From NCBI GenBank assembly GCA_035048815.1, contig JAUCBN010000020.1:6703501-6767500 (forward strand): 64,000 nt of DNA. Reading direction: 5' to 3'. Source of the stretch: Abelmoschus esculentus. Lineage: Eukaryota > Streptophyta > Magnoliopsida > Malvales > Malvaceae. The position numbers and the translations under genes are program-made. The notes beneath the pieces were generated by a model. The model had not been told where the DNA came from and did not search any database. It saw only the letters and a list, made by a program, of their open reading frames with translations. Every line of letters starts with the position of its first letter. Position 1 is the stretch's first letter. Below, piece by piece: positions 35,564-46,703 of this stretch.

Positions 35564-37096
35564 TTAAAGAGACTCCGAAGAGCTGCTTGTAACAATTTTC
35601 CTCCTTGGCCTTGCTGCCGATTGCCTTGTTCTTGGTGAGGGCGATGGTTGAGCTTTTGCTTGCTGGGGCGGTTGGACTCTTGTGGGTGGTGTCCGTTGCA
35701 TTGGGGCCTCCACCTCTTCTCCTTTTTCCACATCGGCCATGTCTTCGGTCAGCATTATGTCCGTTCCACCCTCCATTGCCGTGGCTCCCCCAATGTGGTG
35801 TATACTCGGTCCGGCGACAGTGGAGCTTTGGTGCACATAGGCATCTATCTCAGCTGATAGACTGCCCATGATGATTGGGGATCGTGGTGGAGGGCTGAAG
35901 ACTGCCCTCCATTTGGATGGTCTTCTGCTAGAAGATGATGCCGCGACAGAGTCTGCTGCCCTGGATGGGCTAGCAGCATGGTACTGTGGTGGAGGGTATG
36001 CATGGAAGAACGACCTTGGTCCTCCCAGAGCTGGTGTAGTCTCGGTGTAAGGGGTGGCTATGACAAACATATTGCTGGAAAACTCTGGAAATTGCGCCCC
36101 TTGTTTTGGAAAAGCATGGAGCGTCATCTGGGCGAGTGTGCCGTTGAAATCTCTTTGGTACTCCATGTACCTCTGTTGTCTGAGGTCCATCGCTGCCATC
36201 CTTTGCAAAATTTCTTGGTACGGGTCTGCTGCGGCAGAGGTGTGGGCAGTATCAAGCATGTCTGCCGTGTACTGGGCCCCGGTAGCAGTATCAGCCGTGA
36301 ACTATTGGGGCGTTGCTTGGATTGGCTCCGCCTGCGTGATCTGCATGACTTTGTGACAAAAGTCTTTGGTCCATCCTCGTCTTTGAGGAGTGTATTCGTC
36401 CGTATCTTCGATTGGCACACCTGTGGCAACACACAAACCTGTGATCAAACATGGGAAATATAATGGTCCCCTATCTTTCTTACCGCATTTGTGAATTTCA
36501 CGTAAGATTATCTCTCTAACATTGATGGTCCTTTTGTTGATTGATTGGATAAGCACCAATCGCTTCCAGTCCACCGTGCTGTTGTGGGACGCGGGGATGA
36601 GGCGTCGCTTGACAAAGGTATTCCACATCTTGGCCTCGGGCTTTAGGGTCTGTCTTATTACGGATCCTCTATGGGTACCGGTTTCCCATGGAGTATTCGC
36701 GTAACAAAGATCGTCTTTGATTAACTTGTAGTCCTCGACAGTGATGTCCTCCATGAATTCAGCGTGCACATCACTGTTCGGAGTGAGGCTGTAGAAATCG
36801 TTGATGATCTCGGCATCTAACTGGACCGGCCTGCCACGACAGTGAACAAAGAGGGAATCTTTGGTGGGCCCGTGCGCATAGAATTCTCGCACGATTGTAG
36901 CATTCGCCTAGGCAGGTTGGAGACAGAAAATTTCCCAATCTTGGTACTTGATTCTGTCAAAAAGATAGTGCTCGATGCCGTAGTTTTCATCATCCGAATG
37001 CTGGAAACCTTGTTCTTCCCATAATTGCCGGGCGATGAAAAATCGGTTGAAACGATCTTCAACATTGGCTGGGGCAAATCGCTTGTAAGTTGCCAT
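35564..37096 (-). pseudogene. Element C ORF2 (510 codons), two amber codons
   Basis: One continuous frame from the ATG at 37096 to the TAA at 35564, giving the reference length of 510 aa. PF20167-like motifs fill roughly residues 1-250: FAPANVEDRFNRFFIARQLW, REFYAHGPTKDSLF, NTFVKRRLIPASHNSTVDWK and GPLYFPCLITGLC. A linker with DPYQEILQRMAAMDLRQQRY follows, then a Pro/Ser/Thr-rich acidic and basic tail ending KIVTSSSSESL. Two TAG codons interrupt it, at 36908-36910 and 36302-36304; both stand where other copies have CAG. Otherwise the frame is intact. A DNA-binding, packaging or envelope-like role cannot be told from sequence; no signal peptide or membrane segment is evident. Confidence 0.82.
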
Positions 37097-37574
37097 CAAG
37101 ATTGTGAGAGATTTGATTTCTTGGAGTTTTTCTTGAAAAGAATATGGAATTTCACGAAGATTGTGAGTAAGCAGAGAGTAATGTGAGAGGAAGATTGTTA
37201 TGAATTCTAAAGCAAACAAGAAAGCAAGAGTGAATAGTTCAAGAGGAAGGTTTCTTATATAGGCCTCGGCCTTGTGACCGTTTGGATCCACTAGCCGTTT
37301 TGTAGCCGTTGCTCTTTACTACCGTTCCCTTTTCTGCCGCGGCAGGAATCTCGGCAAACTAGCCGTTACACTATTCTGCTGCGGTTCTGACACTGTTTTC
37401 TGCCTCGGCAGAATTCCTGCTATGAGCTATTTCTCCTTTATTCTTGCTTATTATCCTAAGTAAAAAAAATTAAACACACAAAAAGAAAAATACTTAAAGC
37501 AAAAACAAATTAGAAAAATAAAAATAAGAACTAAACTAGTCATAATATAATATAATAAGGAAAAAGGGAGGAGA
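37097..37574 (-). other. Element C ORF1-ORF2 spacer with candidate TATA box
   Basis: Non-coding. TATATAAGAA (sense) lies at 37252-37261, about 158 nt upstream of the ORF2 ATG. It contains TGCCGCGGCA (near 37336) and TGCCTCGGCA (near 37401), and A-rich runs next to ORF1. Confidence 0.7.
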
Positions 37575-39242
37575 TCATATTACTGGTGGAGTGCATGAAA
37601 ATGCATCTCCCAAGATAATTTTCTCTTGTTGGCCAGAATCATAATTCAGTTGTGGACCACTCCCTTTTGTTGTGTGTCCATCCATCTTGAACTTGATCTT
37701 TTTGCCGAATAATCTGCCGAGTAGACTGCCGAGGTATGATATTCTGGTGTCTACTATGTGGATGGCCTTGCACTCCTCTGGATCATCATATTTTTTTAAG
37801 TTGTGGAATGCATCGAGTTTGACTTGTTGGTTATTGACCCGCATTGTCAACTCTCCTTTTTCCACGTCAATTAATGTGCGTCCGGTTGTAAGAAAAGGTC
37901 TCCCCAGGATGATCGGTGCATTATCATCTGCTTCACAATCAAGGACAAGAAAGTCACCAGGAAAAATAAATTTATCGAATCTTACCAGTATGTCCTCGAT
38001 TTTGCCTTCGGGTTGCACATAAGATCGATCCGCTAGTTGGAGCATAGTTGTTGTAGGCTTCGCCCTTCCTATTCCAAGCTTTTGGAAGACAGACTTGGGC
38101 ATTAGATTGATGCTTGCTCCAAGGTCGCACAGGGCTTTACCTTCATAGTTCTTACCTATCGCACAAGGTATGATAAAACAGCCAGGATCCTTCAACTTCG
38201 GTGGCATGCGATTGTGTAGCATTGCCATGCATCCCTCGGTAGCAGCCACTGTTTCAAACTCACCTATTCGTTTCCTCTTAGACACCATGTCTTTTAAGAA
38301 CTTGGTGTAATTAGGCATTTGTTCAATTGTCTCTACGAATGGTATGTAAATATGGACTTGCTTTAAGATGTCAAGGAATTCCTTGAATTGCTGGTCCTGT
38401 TTTTGCTTTTTCAACCTTTGTGGGAAAGGTGGTGGTGGTCTCATCTCATCCAGGGTTTCTTTAGTTTGAAATTTAATACATGGCACCACTAGGGTTGTTG
38501 CTGTCTCGGCAGGCTGGTCAAGAGCTGCCGTGCTCTCTGCCGGGGCAGTGTTATCAGAATCAATTTGCTCGGCCTCTTCTTTTACTTGATCCGCTGATTG
38601 AATTTGGCTTGCTGGGATCTTTTCCTTCAGCTGTAGACCACTCCTAGTAGTGATTGCTTTGCACTGTTCATGGCCCATTACCTTAGCAACTTCAGTATTG
38701 CTAGGTAGTCCTCCTTGTGGTCTAGTGTTAATGTTTTGAGCAATAAAATCACGGCAGAGTTCCCAAGATCCAATAGATCCTGGTGGAATGCTATTTAACC
38801 AAGCTTTCGCCCTATCCCTCAATGAATAGGGGAATAGCTTCAATCTGAAGACATGTTCATGGACTCCTTGGATTTTGAAGAAATTGCATATCTCCATGAA
38901 GGACTTGAGGTGCTGCCTTACAACTTCCGTTACAGACCCACCAAACTGTCCATTAGTGTTAAGCATATTGAACATGACAAGTTTCAGTTCAAAGTGGGCT
39001 GCTTGTATCTCCGGTGTAACAACTCCGGGGTTTAATCCATTTAAGTCCTCTTCCAGGAAGTCTCTGACAGTGAGCTGCCGCGGCCCAGGTGGCGGCGGTA
39101 AACCTTCATTACCGGCAGGTAAGTTTTGTCCTACCGGGTGATCTGCCATAGCCTCTTGGATTTGTCTCCTCAACCTTAACATTGTTCTTTCGATCTCTGG
39201 ATCTAATTCGTATAAGGGGTTGGTTGGGTTGGCCCTGGTCAT
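37575..39242 (-). CDS. Element C ORF1: open gag-protease with an internal in-frame gag deletion
   Basis: 555 codons from the ATG at 39242 (MTRANPTNPLYELDPEIERT) to the stop at 37575, uninterrupted. The gag N-terminus runs to SELCRDFIA, then jumps to QNINTRPQGGLPSNTEVAKV. This loses about 290 residues, including the C-terminal gag core (FITRFNP...), the zinc knuckle and the Gln-rich linker. The protease is whole: LCDLGASINLMPKSVFQKLG, DFLVLDCEADDNAPIILGRP and an end SCTPPVI in place of SPPVT. Keeping the frame open across a deletion of about 0.88 kb may be chance, or selection on an internally deleted product. Without the zinc knuckle, RNA packaging by this protein is doubtful. Confidence 0.85.
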   Translation of the reverse strand: MTRANPTNPLYELDPEIERTMLRLRRQIQEAMADHPVGQNLPAGNEGLPPPPGPRQLTVRDFLEEDLNGLNPGVVTPEIQAAHFELKLVMFNMLNTNGQFGGSVTEVVRQHLKSFMEICNFFKIQGVHEHVFRLKLFPYSLRDRAKAWLNSIPPGSIGSWELCRDFIAQNINTRPQGGLPSNTEVAKVMGHEQCKAITTRSGLQLKEKIPASQIQSADQVKEEAEQIDSDNTAPAESTAALDQPAETATTLVVPCIKFQTKETLDEMRPPPPFPQRLKKQKQDQQFKEFLDILKQVHIYIPFVETIEQMPNYTKFLKDMVSKRKRIGEFETVAATEGCMAMLHNRMPPKLKDPGCFIIPCAIGKNYEGKALCDLGASINLMPKSVFQKLGIGRAKPTTTMLQLADRSYVQPEGKIEDILVRFDKFIFPGDFLVLDCEADDNAPIILGRPFLTTGRTLIDVEKGELTMRVNNQQVKLDAFHNLKKYDDPEECKAIHIVDTRISYLGSLLGRLFGKKIKFKMDGHTTKGSGPQLNYDSGQQEKIILGDAFSCTPPVI

Positions 39243-39316
39243 ACACCAAGAAAAACAAAAGTAAAAGAAAAAGAAAAAGAAACAGGAAAATAAAGAAAAC
39301 AAAATTTAGTTGCCAA

Positions 39317-39334
39317 TCCCCGGCAACGGCGCCA
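39317..39334 (-). other. Element C primer-binding site (tRNA-Asp)
   Basis: Exact TGGCGCCGTTGCCGGGGA in sense, 6 nt from the LTR at 39341. Confidence 0.92.
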
Positions 39335-39340
39335 AAAACT

Positions 39341-40668
39341 TGTCGCGTGTCAAAAGTGCGCGTTTAGTGCAAGTAGACACATCGAAAGTAATAAGTGATA
39401 AGTATTTATCGGATTATCGTCTCCATAGGGATTGGTAGACTCAATATGTCTTCTTCGTCTTCTTTATCTGTAGAAAGAAATAAAAAACACAAGTGATTGA
39501 GTTTGGATTAACTAAACTAAAATAACTAAGTAAAAGTAAAGAGATTCGAATATTAGAGCGAGATAGGTCAGGTTCCAGTTGCGTTGTATTGTGGATTTGA
39601 TTGACTTATCTTTGCCCAATGCAATCGTATATCTCTGCCTCGGCAGCACTGAAGATTACTGCCTTGGAAGCGATAATACTGTCCGCCGCCGCAATCCCTT
39701 GCTCGTGGGTGGACTTTACCAAAGTTCGGCAAAGTGTCCTTGGATGACTCCGCTTATCCCTAAGTCGAAGTACTGTTGATGACTAGTCCTTGATGATACC
39801 TCCCGGCGTGAACCAATTATACTCACCAACCAATCTCTCACTTCTTTTAGCCGCTGAAACTCTTAACCTATCCCTAGGCCGAGTTAGTTTTTCGCGATTG
39901 AAACACCGTACTTATCCCTTTCGTGAATCTAACTCTCCCGAGCTTAGATAAATGGATGATCACAATATCCTCTCCCGAGCTCAATTGTGAAACAAGCAAT
40001 AACAAAGGATAAACAAACCTTGATAATCTTTATTGCATTGAATGAAAGACAAAGTACAATCTCCTCTCACAAATACTCTACAACCTTCACCTAATCCCTA
40101 AGAAGGTTTAGAACATGATGGAGAGGAAAGAAACAAGAGTAGAAGTCGACTCTCTCCCTAGGTATTTCGTGTTTTGTACATTGGATGGCTAGGTCTTTAT
40201 ATAGGCTAGACCTAGGGCAAACATTTCCTAAGTAGAATACAACTTGGAGTAGGGAACAAGTCAAGTACATAATAATAATATATTTCCAAGTTTATATTCC
40301 GCTAAGGGGCTTTCCCGCATGGTCTTCCTTTGTGCTTTTCCTTGTGTTAACCAGCTCTGATTCATGGTCTTCAAGTCCAGACACGTTCCTTGGATTTTTG
40401 TCTTTCCATCGCCTATAATCTTGCTTCTTGTCTTTCTACTGTTGCCTCGGCATCAGGTCCTGCCTCGGCCTTGTCTCTGCCGCGGCACTGGTTTTCCTAC
40501 ACAGATATGAAAACGCAGTAAAACGTGCCTTTTTCTGTAAATATTATCTATATGAGTATACTTCTAAATATATCACATTGAGTGCATGCATTGGTCCAAG
40601 TGGGTGTATATTTGGTAATTAATGCCCATAAAAGGAGTAAAAAGTGATAGTGTGTTGAGCACTTATCA
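39341..40668 (-). mobile_element. LTR shared by elements C and D (1328 bp)
   Basis: A complete LTR. On its left is a PBS (5'-LTR context for C); on its right is a polypurine tract (3'-LTR context for D). Such a PBS-LTR-PPT arrangement is the product of LTR-LTR unequal recombination or tandem integration, not of separate insertions. Confidence 0.92.
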
Positions 40669-41586
40669 CACCCCCAAACACGCACTATTGCTTGTCCTCA
40701 AGCAATGCAAACCATCAATTTGCCGAACTTTACTCTCTCTTGGTCTTACATGTCCATCTATTCTCCCCACCATAGCTAGGCCTATTCCTTGGTCTTAACC
40801 ATTCGGTTACTCAAGGCATTACCTAGAAACAAACTATAGGAGTTGTGAGGGTGTGCGTTTTTGTGGACAAGTTTGATTAAGGGCTTTCTTAGATAAACTT
40901 TAAGTTCAAGACAAATAGACATTGGTTAAGTGTTCTTCTTTTTCAAACCCCAAATCTTGAGCCAGTTTCGGGCACCTCAAAGACTTGTGTTTTTCTTTTC
41001 ACTAAAATCCTTCTTTCTTTTTAATATTCCTTGCACATACTAGAGCCAATTTCGGGCACCTCTAGCATGTAGAAGAGACTTTCTAGAGCCGGTGGTAGGC
41101 ACCTCTAGTTACTTTCCAAAAATCTAAGTCTTTATCACCTAAGTTCATTAAAAGAATTCCTATAATCCAACAAGTCCCAAAAGTGTTTAAAGTTTAAAGT
41201 TCTTCCTATAGTAAGCTTCTAAGTTTTCATCCTTAAGCATCCTAAGATTAAGCCCTCTTAACAGAACCTAAACATGGTAAGGAGAAAGATTTCTATAGCC
41301 TTAAAGATTAAGCCCTCTTAACAGAACCTAAACATGGTAAGGAGAAAGATTTCAAGTAAAGTGGGGAGCATAAAAATAAAAAAAAGATCACTGGAATACT
41401 CCCTTTTTGGCAAGGCCGCGGTAGTAGATTGCTGCCTTGGCAGTGAATCTGCACCCCAAACTCAAACCAAGCATTGTCCTCAATGCTTTATATTTGAAGA
41501 AATAAGCGGCAAAACAAAATATGAATATAAAACAGCAAGGAAAAACAGTAAAAGCAATTAATATTGATTTAATGGACAAAGAAAAT
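40669..41586 (-). other. Element D 3' structured non-coding region
   Basis: Polypurine tract complement at 40669-40678, hairpin ATTGCTTG-TCCT-CAAGCAAT (40687-40706), and 26-nt hairpins at 40956-40981, 41040-41065 and 41083-41108. The second hairpin AAGCATTG-TCCT-CAATGCTT is at 41469-41488, beside the second polypurine-like motif. A local rearrangement is present: a 60-bp direct duplication (units starting near 41245 and 41305) replaces part of the sequence seen in E. Confidence 0.75.
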
Positions 41587-43095
41587 TTAAAGCGACTCCG
41601 AAGAGCTGCTTGTAACAATTTTCCTCCATGGCCTCGATGCCAAATGCTTTATCCTTGGGGAGGGCGATGGTTGCGCCTTTGCTTGCCTCGGCGGCTGGAC
41701 TCGAGTGGGTGGGGTCCTTTGCATCGGGGCTTCTACTTCTTCTCCTTCTTCCACATCTACCATCTCTTCGGTTATCATCACGTCCGTTCCTCCTCCCATC
41801 GCAGTAGCTCCTCCGGTGTGGTGTGTGCTTGGGCCGGCGGTAGTGGAACTTTGGTGTACATATGCATCTATCTTGGCGGATAGACTGCCCATGATAATTG
41901 GCGATCTAGGTGGAGTGCTAAAGACGACCCTCCGCTTGGATGGCCTTCGGCTGACAGATGAGGCCGCGGCAGAATCTGCCGCCCTAGATGGGCCGGCAGC
42001 CTGGTATTGGGGCTGAGGGTCTGGATGGAAGAATGTTCGTGGTCCTCCCGGGGCTGGTGTAGTCTCGGTATAGGGTGCGGTGGTGACGATCATGTTGCTT
42101 GCGAACTCCGGGAATTTTACGCCTTGGTCTGGAAAGGCATGCATCATCATCTGGGCGAGAGTACCATTGAAGTCCCGTTGGTACTCCATGTACCGTTGTT
42201 GTCGAAGATCTATTGCGGCCATTCGCTGCAAGATTTCTTGGCATGGGTTTGCTGCGATAGAGGTATGGGCAGTACTAGACATGTCTGTCATGTACTGGTC
42301 CCCGGCAGTAGTATCGGTAGTGAACTGTTGCCTGGACAGGTTCGGCTTGCGTGATTTGCATGACTTTGTGGCAGAAGTCCCTGGTCCATCCTCTTCTTGG
42401 GGGCGTATATTCATCTGTTTCTTCAATGGGTACACCTACAGAAACACATAAACCCGTAATCAAGCAAGGGAAATACAATGGTCCTCTATCTTTCTTACCG
42501 CACTCGTGAATTTCCTGTAGGATGATTTCTCCAACGTTGATGGTCCTCTTGTTGATGATGGATTGGATAAACACCAATCTCTTGCGATCCACCGTGCTGT
42601 TGTGTGATGTTGGGATGAGGCGTCGTTTGACGAAGGTGTTCCACATCTTGGCCTCCAACTTCAAGCTTTGTCTTGTTACGGAGCCTCGATGGGTACCAGT
42701 TTCCCATAGAGTGTTTCCGTAACAAAGATCGTCCTTGATGAGTTCATAGTCCTCAACAGTGATATCTTCCAAGAATTTAGGGTGAGGCCGTAGAAGTTGT
42801 TGATCGTCTCGGCATCGAGCTGGACCGGCCTGCCGCGGCAGTGAACGAATAGGGAGTCTTTGCTGGGCCCATGAGCGTAGAACTCCCGCACGATCGTGGC
42901 GTTCGCCTGGGCGGGTTGCAGGCAGAAAATTTCCCAATTATGGTACTTAATTCTATCAAAGAGGTAGTGCTCAATACCGTAATTTTCTTCGTCCGCATGT
43001 TGGAAGCCTTGTTCTTCCCAAAGTTGCCTAGCGATGAAAGATCGGTTGAATCGATCTTCAACGTTGGCTGGGGCGAATCTTTAGTATGTAGCCAT
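41587..43095 (-). pseudogene. Element D ORF2, multiply disrupted
   Basis: Same protein as in C. Codon 5 is TAA (MATY then stop), right after the ATG at 43095. A 19-bp net deletion near 42775 shifts the frame after NFYGL. A short deletion near 42330 removes the ATPQ codons. The first two lesions are identical in element E, so they were inherited from a shared parent. The C-terminal tail is otherwise preserved to KIVTSSSSESL at 41587. Confidence 0.82.
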
Positions 43096-43540
43096 CAAGA
43101 TAGAGAGATGTGCGTTCTTGGAGGTTTTTCTTGAAGAGAATCTGGAGATTGTAGAAGGCAAAGAGTAATTGAGAAAGAGAGTTAAGAATACTAAAGAAAG
43201 CAAGAAAGTAAGAGTGAATAGTTCAAGAGGAAGGAGTTTCTTACGTAGGCCTCGGCCTTGTGACTGTTGAGATCACTAGCCGTTTGTAACCGTTTCCTTT
43301 TTCTGCCGCGGCAGGAATCTCGGCAGACTAGCCGTTACACTGTTCTGCCCATTGGGACTGCTGCAGCCCTCACACTATTTTATTGCCTCGGCATAGTTCC
43401 TGCTGTGAACTATTTTCCCTTATCTTTGCTTTTTATTCCTAAATAAAACACACAAAAGGAAAATATTGAAAACAAAAATAATTAGAAAAATAAAAATAAA
43501 CTACTAATCCTAATATACTATTTAAAGAAAAGGGGAGAGG
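43096..43540 (-). other. Element D ORF1-ORF2 spacer
   Basis: Non-coding. The TATA-like box of the other copies is altered here (TTCTTACGTAGG in window orientation at about 43238). TGCCGCGGCA near 43304 is retained. Confidence 0.7.
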
Positions 43541-45405
43541 TTAGGTTACTGGTGGAGAGCATGCAAATGCATCTCCCAGAATTATTTTCTCCCTTAGGCC
43601 AAATTTAGTGCGCGTGTCAAAAGTGCGCGTTTAGTGCAAGTGGACACATCGCAAGTAATAAGTGATAAGTATTTTATCGAGTTATCGTCTCCTCAGGGAC
43701 CGGTATACTTAATATGCTTTCTTCACCTTCTTGTTCTGTAGAAAAATAAAAACACAAGTGAGTTGATTTGATTTATCTAAACTAAAATAACTAAATAAAA
43801 GATAAAAGGTTGAAATAGTAGAAAGAGATGGGCTAGGATCCAGTTGCATCGTATTGTGGAATTGATTGACTTGTCTCTGTCCAATTTTGCCTTCAGGTTG
43901 CACATAAGATCTATCCGCGAGTTGGAGCATCACTGTTGTATGCTTCGGCCTTCCAATTCCAAGGTTTTGGAAGACTGATTTAGGCATAAGGTTTATGCTT
44001 GCTCCAAGGTCGCATAGGGTCTTTCCTTCATAACCCTTTCCAATCGCACAAGGTATAGTGAAGCAACCAGGATCCTTTAACTTTGGTGGCATGCGGTTGT
44101 GCAGCATTGCCATGCATCCCTCGGTAGCAGCCACTGTCTCAAACTCACCTATTCGTTTTCTCTTTGACATCATGTCCTTTAGGAACTTGGCATAGTTCGG
44201 CATCTGTTCAATAGCTTCAACGAACGGTATATTGATGTGGACTTGCTTCAAGATGTCGAGGAACTTCTTGAATTGCTGATCCTGTTTTTGCTTTTTCAAC
44301 CTTTGCGGGAAAGGTGGTGGTGGTCTCATTTCATCCAGGGTTTCTTTAGTTGAAAGTTTTATACCTGGCACCACTGGAATTGTTGCTGCCTCGGTAGGAT
44401 GCTCAGGCGCTGCAGTGCTTGATGTCGGGGCAGTGTTGTCAGCTTCAGTTTGCTCGGCCTCTTTTTTTGCTTGATCCGCTGATTGAATTTGGCTCTCTGG
44501 GATCTTCTCCTTCAGCTGTAGACCACTCCTAGTAGTGATTGCCTTACACTGTTCATGGTTTATTACCTTAGCAGCTTCAGTATTGCTAGGTAGGCCTCCT
44601 TGTGGTCTAGTGTTTATGCATTGAGCAAACTGCCCAACCTGAGTTTCCAGCGTTTTTATGGCTGCTTCTTGATTTTGCAGTCGCACCTTAGTCCTGTTCA
44701 TGAAGGCATCTGGCCTCTTGATGAAATTACTATTTTCTGCCATGTATGACTTAGTTTTCATCATGAAGGCCTTTAGCGTGTTTTCCAATGAACTTATCGG
44801 TTGTTGCTGCATCTGCGGCGGCGGCATCGGCTGTTGGACTTGTTGCTGCGGCATCGGCTGCTGAAATCCCGATGGTTGGGTGATTGTGTTTAAGACATTG
44901 TTTGGGTTACTCCATGATAGGTTCGGATGCCTCTTCCATGAGGGGTTGTATGTGTTGGACATCACATTATTGCGATTGTAGTTCCCAACATACATACCAG
45001 TATCTTGATTCATGCAGTCAGCGGAATTGTGGTTTCCTCCACATAAGTCACAGTATGAATCAATTACCTTGACCTCACGGGTATTGTGTTGTAACTGTAG
45101 GTTTTGCACCATCTTGGTAAGAGAGGCCAATTGTGCTGCCACTGAACTCGATGTGTCTAATTCATTTACCATGGCTTGGCGTCTTACTCCTCCTCGCCTA
45201 GATGTCGGAAATTGGAAATCATTTTTCGCGAGTTTATTTAATATCTCAATAGCTTCCTCAGGTGCTTTATCCAGGAGTGTTCCGTTTGCCGAGGCATCTA
45301 ACATCATCCTTCTCGGGGCATTCGTGGCATTGTAAAACATTGTCACTTGTGTCCATAAGGGAAATCCATGCAGCGGACACGTGTGCAATAGCTCTCTGTA
45401 GCGGA
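43541..45405 (-). pseudogene. Element D ORF1: gag-protease fragments around an LTR remnant
   Basis: 43541-43608 is the extreme C-terminus (stop at 43541, SPPVT). 43609-43886 is an inserted LTR piece. 43887-45405 is a long open central part. The central part holds the gag end (CPLHGFPLWTQVTMFYNAT), zinc knuckle (CDLCGGNHNSADC), Gln/Pro/Met linker and the protease active site (LCDLGASINLMP), as far as RSYVQPEGKI. About 350 bp of protease C-terminus was lost at the LTR junction. The gag N-terminus, PBS and the first 35-40 bp of the next LTR were lost at about 45405. The open 569-codon frame continuing into the LTR remnant is a fusion artefact. Confidence 0.85.
43609..43886 (-). mobile_element. 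LTR remnant inside element D ORF1
   Basis: Starts TGCGCGTGTC (one base missing from the usual TGTCGCGTGTC) and runs to GTCCAATTTTGCC, where ORF1 resumes. About 278 bp of LTR end are left. It most likely records an insertion into ORF1 followed by a deletion that took the rest of the LTR and about 350 bp of ORF1. Confidence 0.85.
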
Positions 45406-46703
45406 CAAGTGGACACATCGCAAGTAATAAGTGATAAGTATATTATCGAGTTATCGTCTCCTCAGGGACCGGTATACTTAATATGCTTTCTTCACCTCCT
45501 TGTTCTGTAGAAAGATAAAAAAAACACAATTAAGTTGATTTGATTTATCTAAACTAAAATAACTAAAATAAAAGTAAAAGATTGAAATAGTAGAGAGAGA
45601 TGGGCTAGGATCTAGTTGCGTTGTATTGTGGTATTGATTGACTTGTCTCCGTCCAATGTAATCGTATATCACTGCCTCGGCAGCACTGCAGTTTACTGCC
45701 TGGGCAGCGATAACACTGGCTGCCGCGGCAATCCCTTGCTCGTGGGCAGACTTTACCAAAGTTCGGCAAAGTGTCCTTGAATGACTCTTCTTATCCATAA
45801 GTCAGAGTACTGTTGATGACTAATCCTTGATGATACCTCCTGGCGTGAACCAATTATACTCACCAACCAATCTCACACTTCTTTTAGCCGCTGAAACTCT
45901 TAACCTATCCCTAGGACGAGTTAGTGTTTCGCGATTGAAACACCGTACTTACCCCTTTCGTGAATCTAACTCTTCTGAGCTTAGATAAATGGAATCACAA
46001 TATCCTCACCCGAGCTCAATTGTGAAACAAGGAATAACAAAGGATAAGCAAACCTTGATAATCTTTATTGCATTGAATGAAAGAAAAAGTACAATCTCCT
46101 CTCACAAATACTCTACAACCTTCACCTGATCCCTAAGAAGGTTTAGAACATGATGGAGAGGAAAGAAACAAGAGTAGAAGTTGGCTCTCTCCCTAGGTAT
46201 TTCGTGTATTGTACATTAGGTGGCTAGGTCTTTATATAGGCTAGACCTAGGGCAAACCTTTCCTAAGTAGAATACAACTTGGAGTAGGGAACAAGTCAAG
46301 TACATAATAATAATATATTTCCAAGTTTATATTCGGCTAAGGGGCTTTCCCGGATGGTCTTCCTTTGGGCTTTTCCTTGTGCTAGCCAGCTCCGATTCAT
46401 GGGCTTCAAGTCCAGACACGTTCCATGGATTTTTGTCTTTCCATCGCCTATAATCTTGCTTCCTGTCTTTCTGCTGATGCCTCGGCATCAGGTCCTGCCT
46501 CGGCCTTGTCTCTACCGCAGCACTGGTTTTCTTGCACAGATATGAAAACGCAGTAAAACGTGCCTTTTTCTGTAAATATTATCTATATGAGTATACTTCT
46601 AAATATATCACATTGAGTGCATGCATTGGTCCAAGTGGGTGTATATTTGGTAATTAATGCCCATAAAAGGAGTAAGAAGTGATAGTGTGTTGAGCACTTA
46701 TCA
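45406..46703 (-). mobile_element. LTR between elements D and E (lacks first 35-40 bp)
   Basis: Begins CAAGTGGACACATCG and ends CACTTATCA. On the right it joins element E's polypurine tract directly. TATA box near 46235 and palindromes near 45670 are present. Confidence 0.92.

Larger units (their letters stand above)
33315..40668 (-). mobile_element. Retroelement C: LTR, ORF2, ORF1, LTR
   Basis: Sense is minus, with 3' LTR 33315-34639 and 5' LTR 39341-40668. The internal part (4701 bp) lacks about 0.88 kb of gag relative to E. The 5' LTR is followed directly by the polypurine tract and 3' region of element D, with no target duplication between them, so C and D share that LTR. C is the best-preserved copy: ORF1 is fully open and ORF2 has only two TAG codons. 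Confidence 0.9.

Noticed and set aside
43709..45418. 569-aa 'intact' frame
   Set aside because: It fuses ORF1 sequence to antisense-unrelated LTR sequence at a deletion junction; not a natural protein end.
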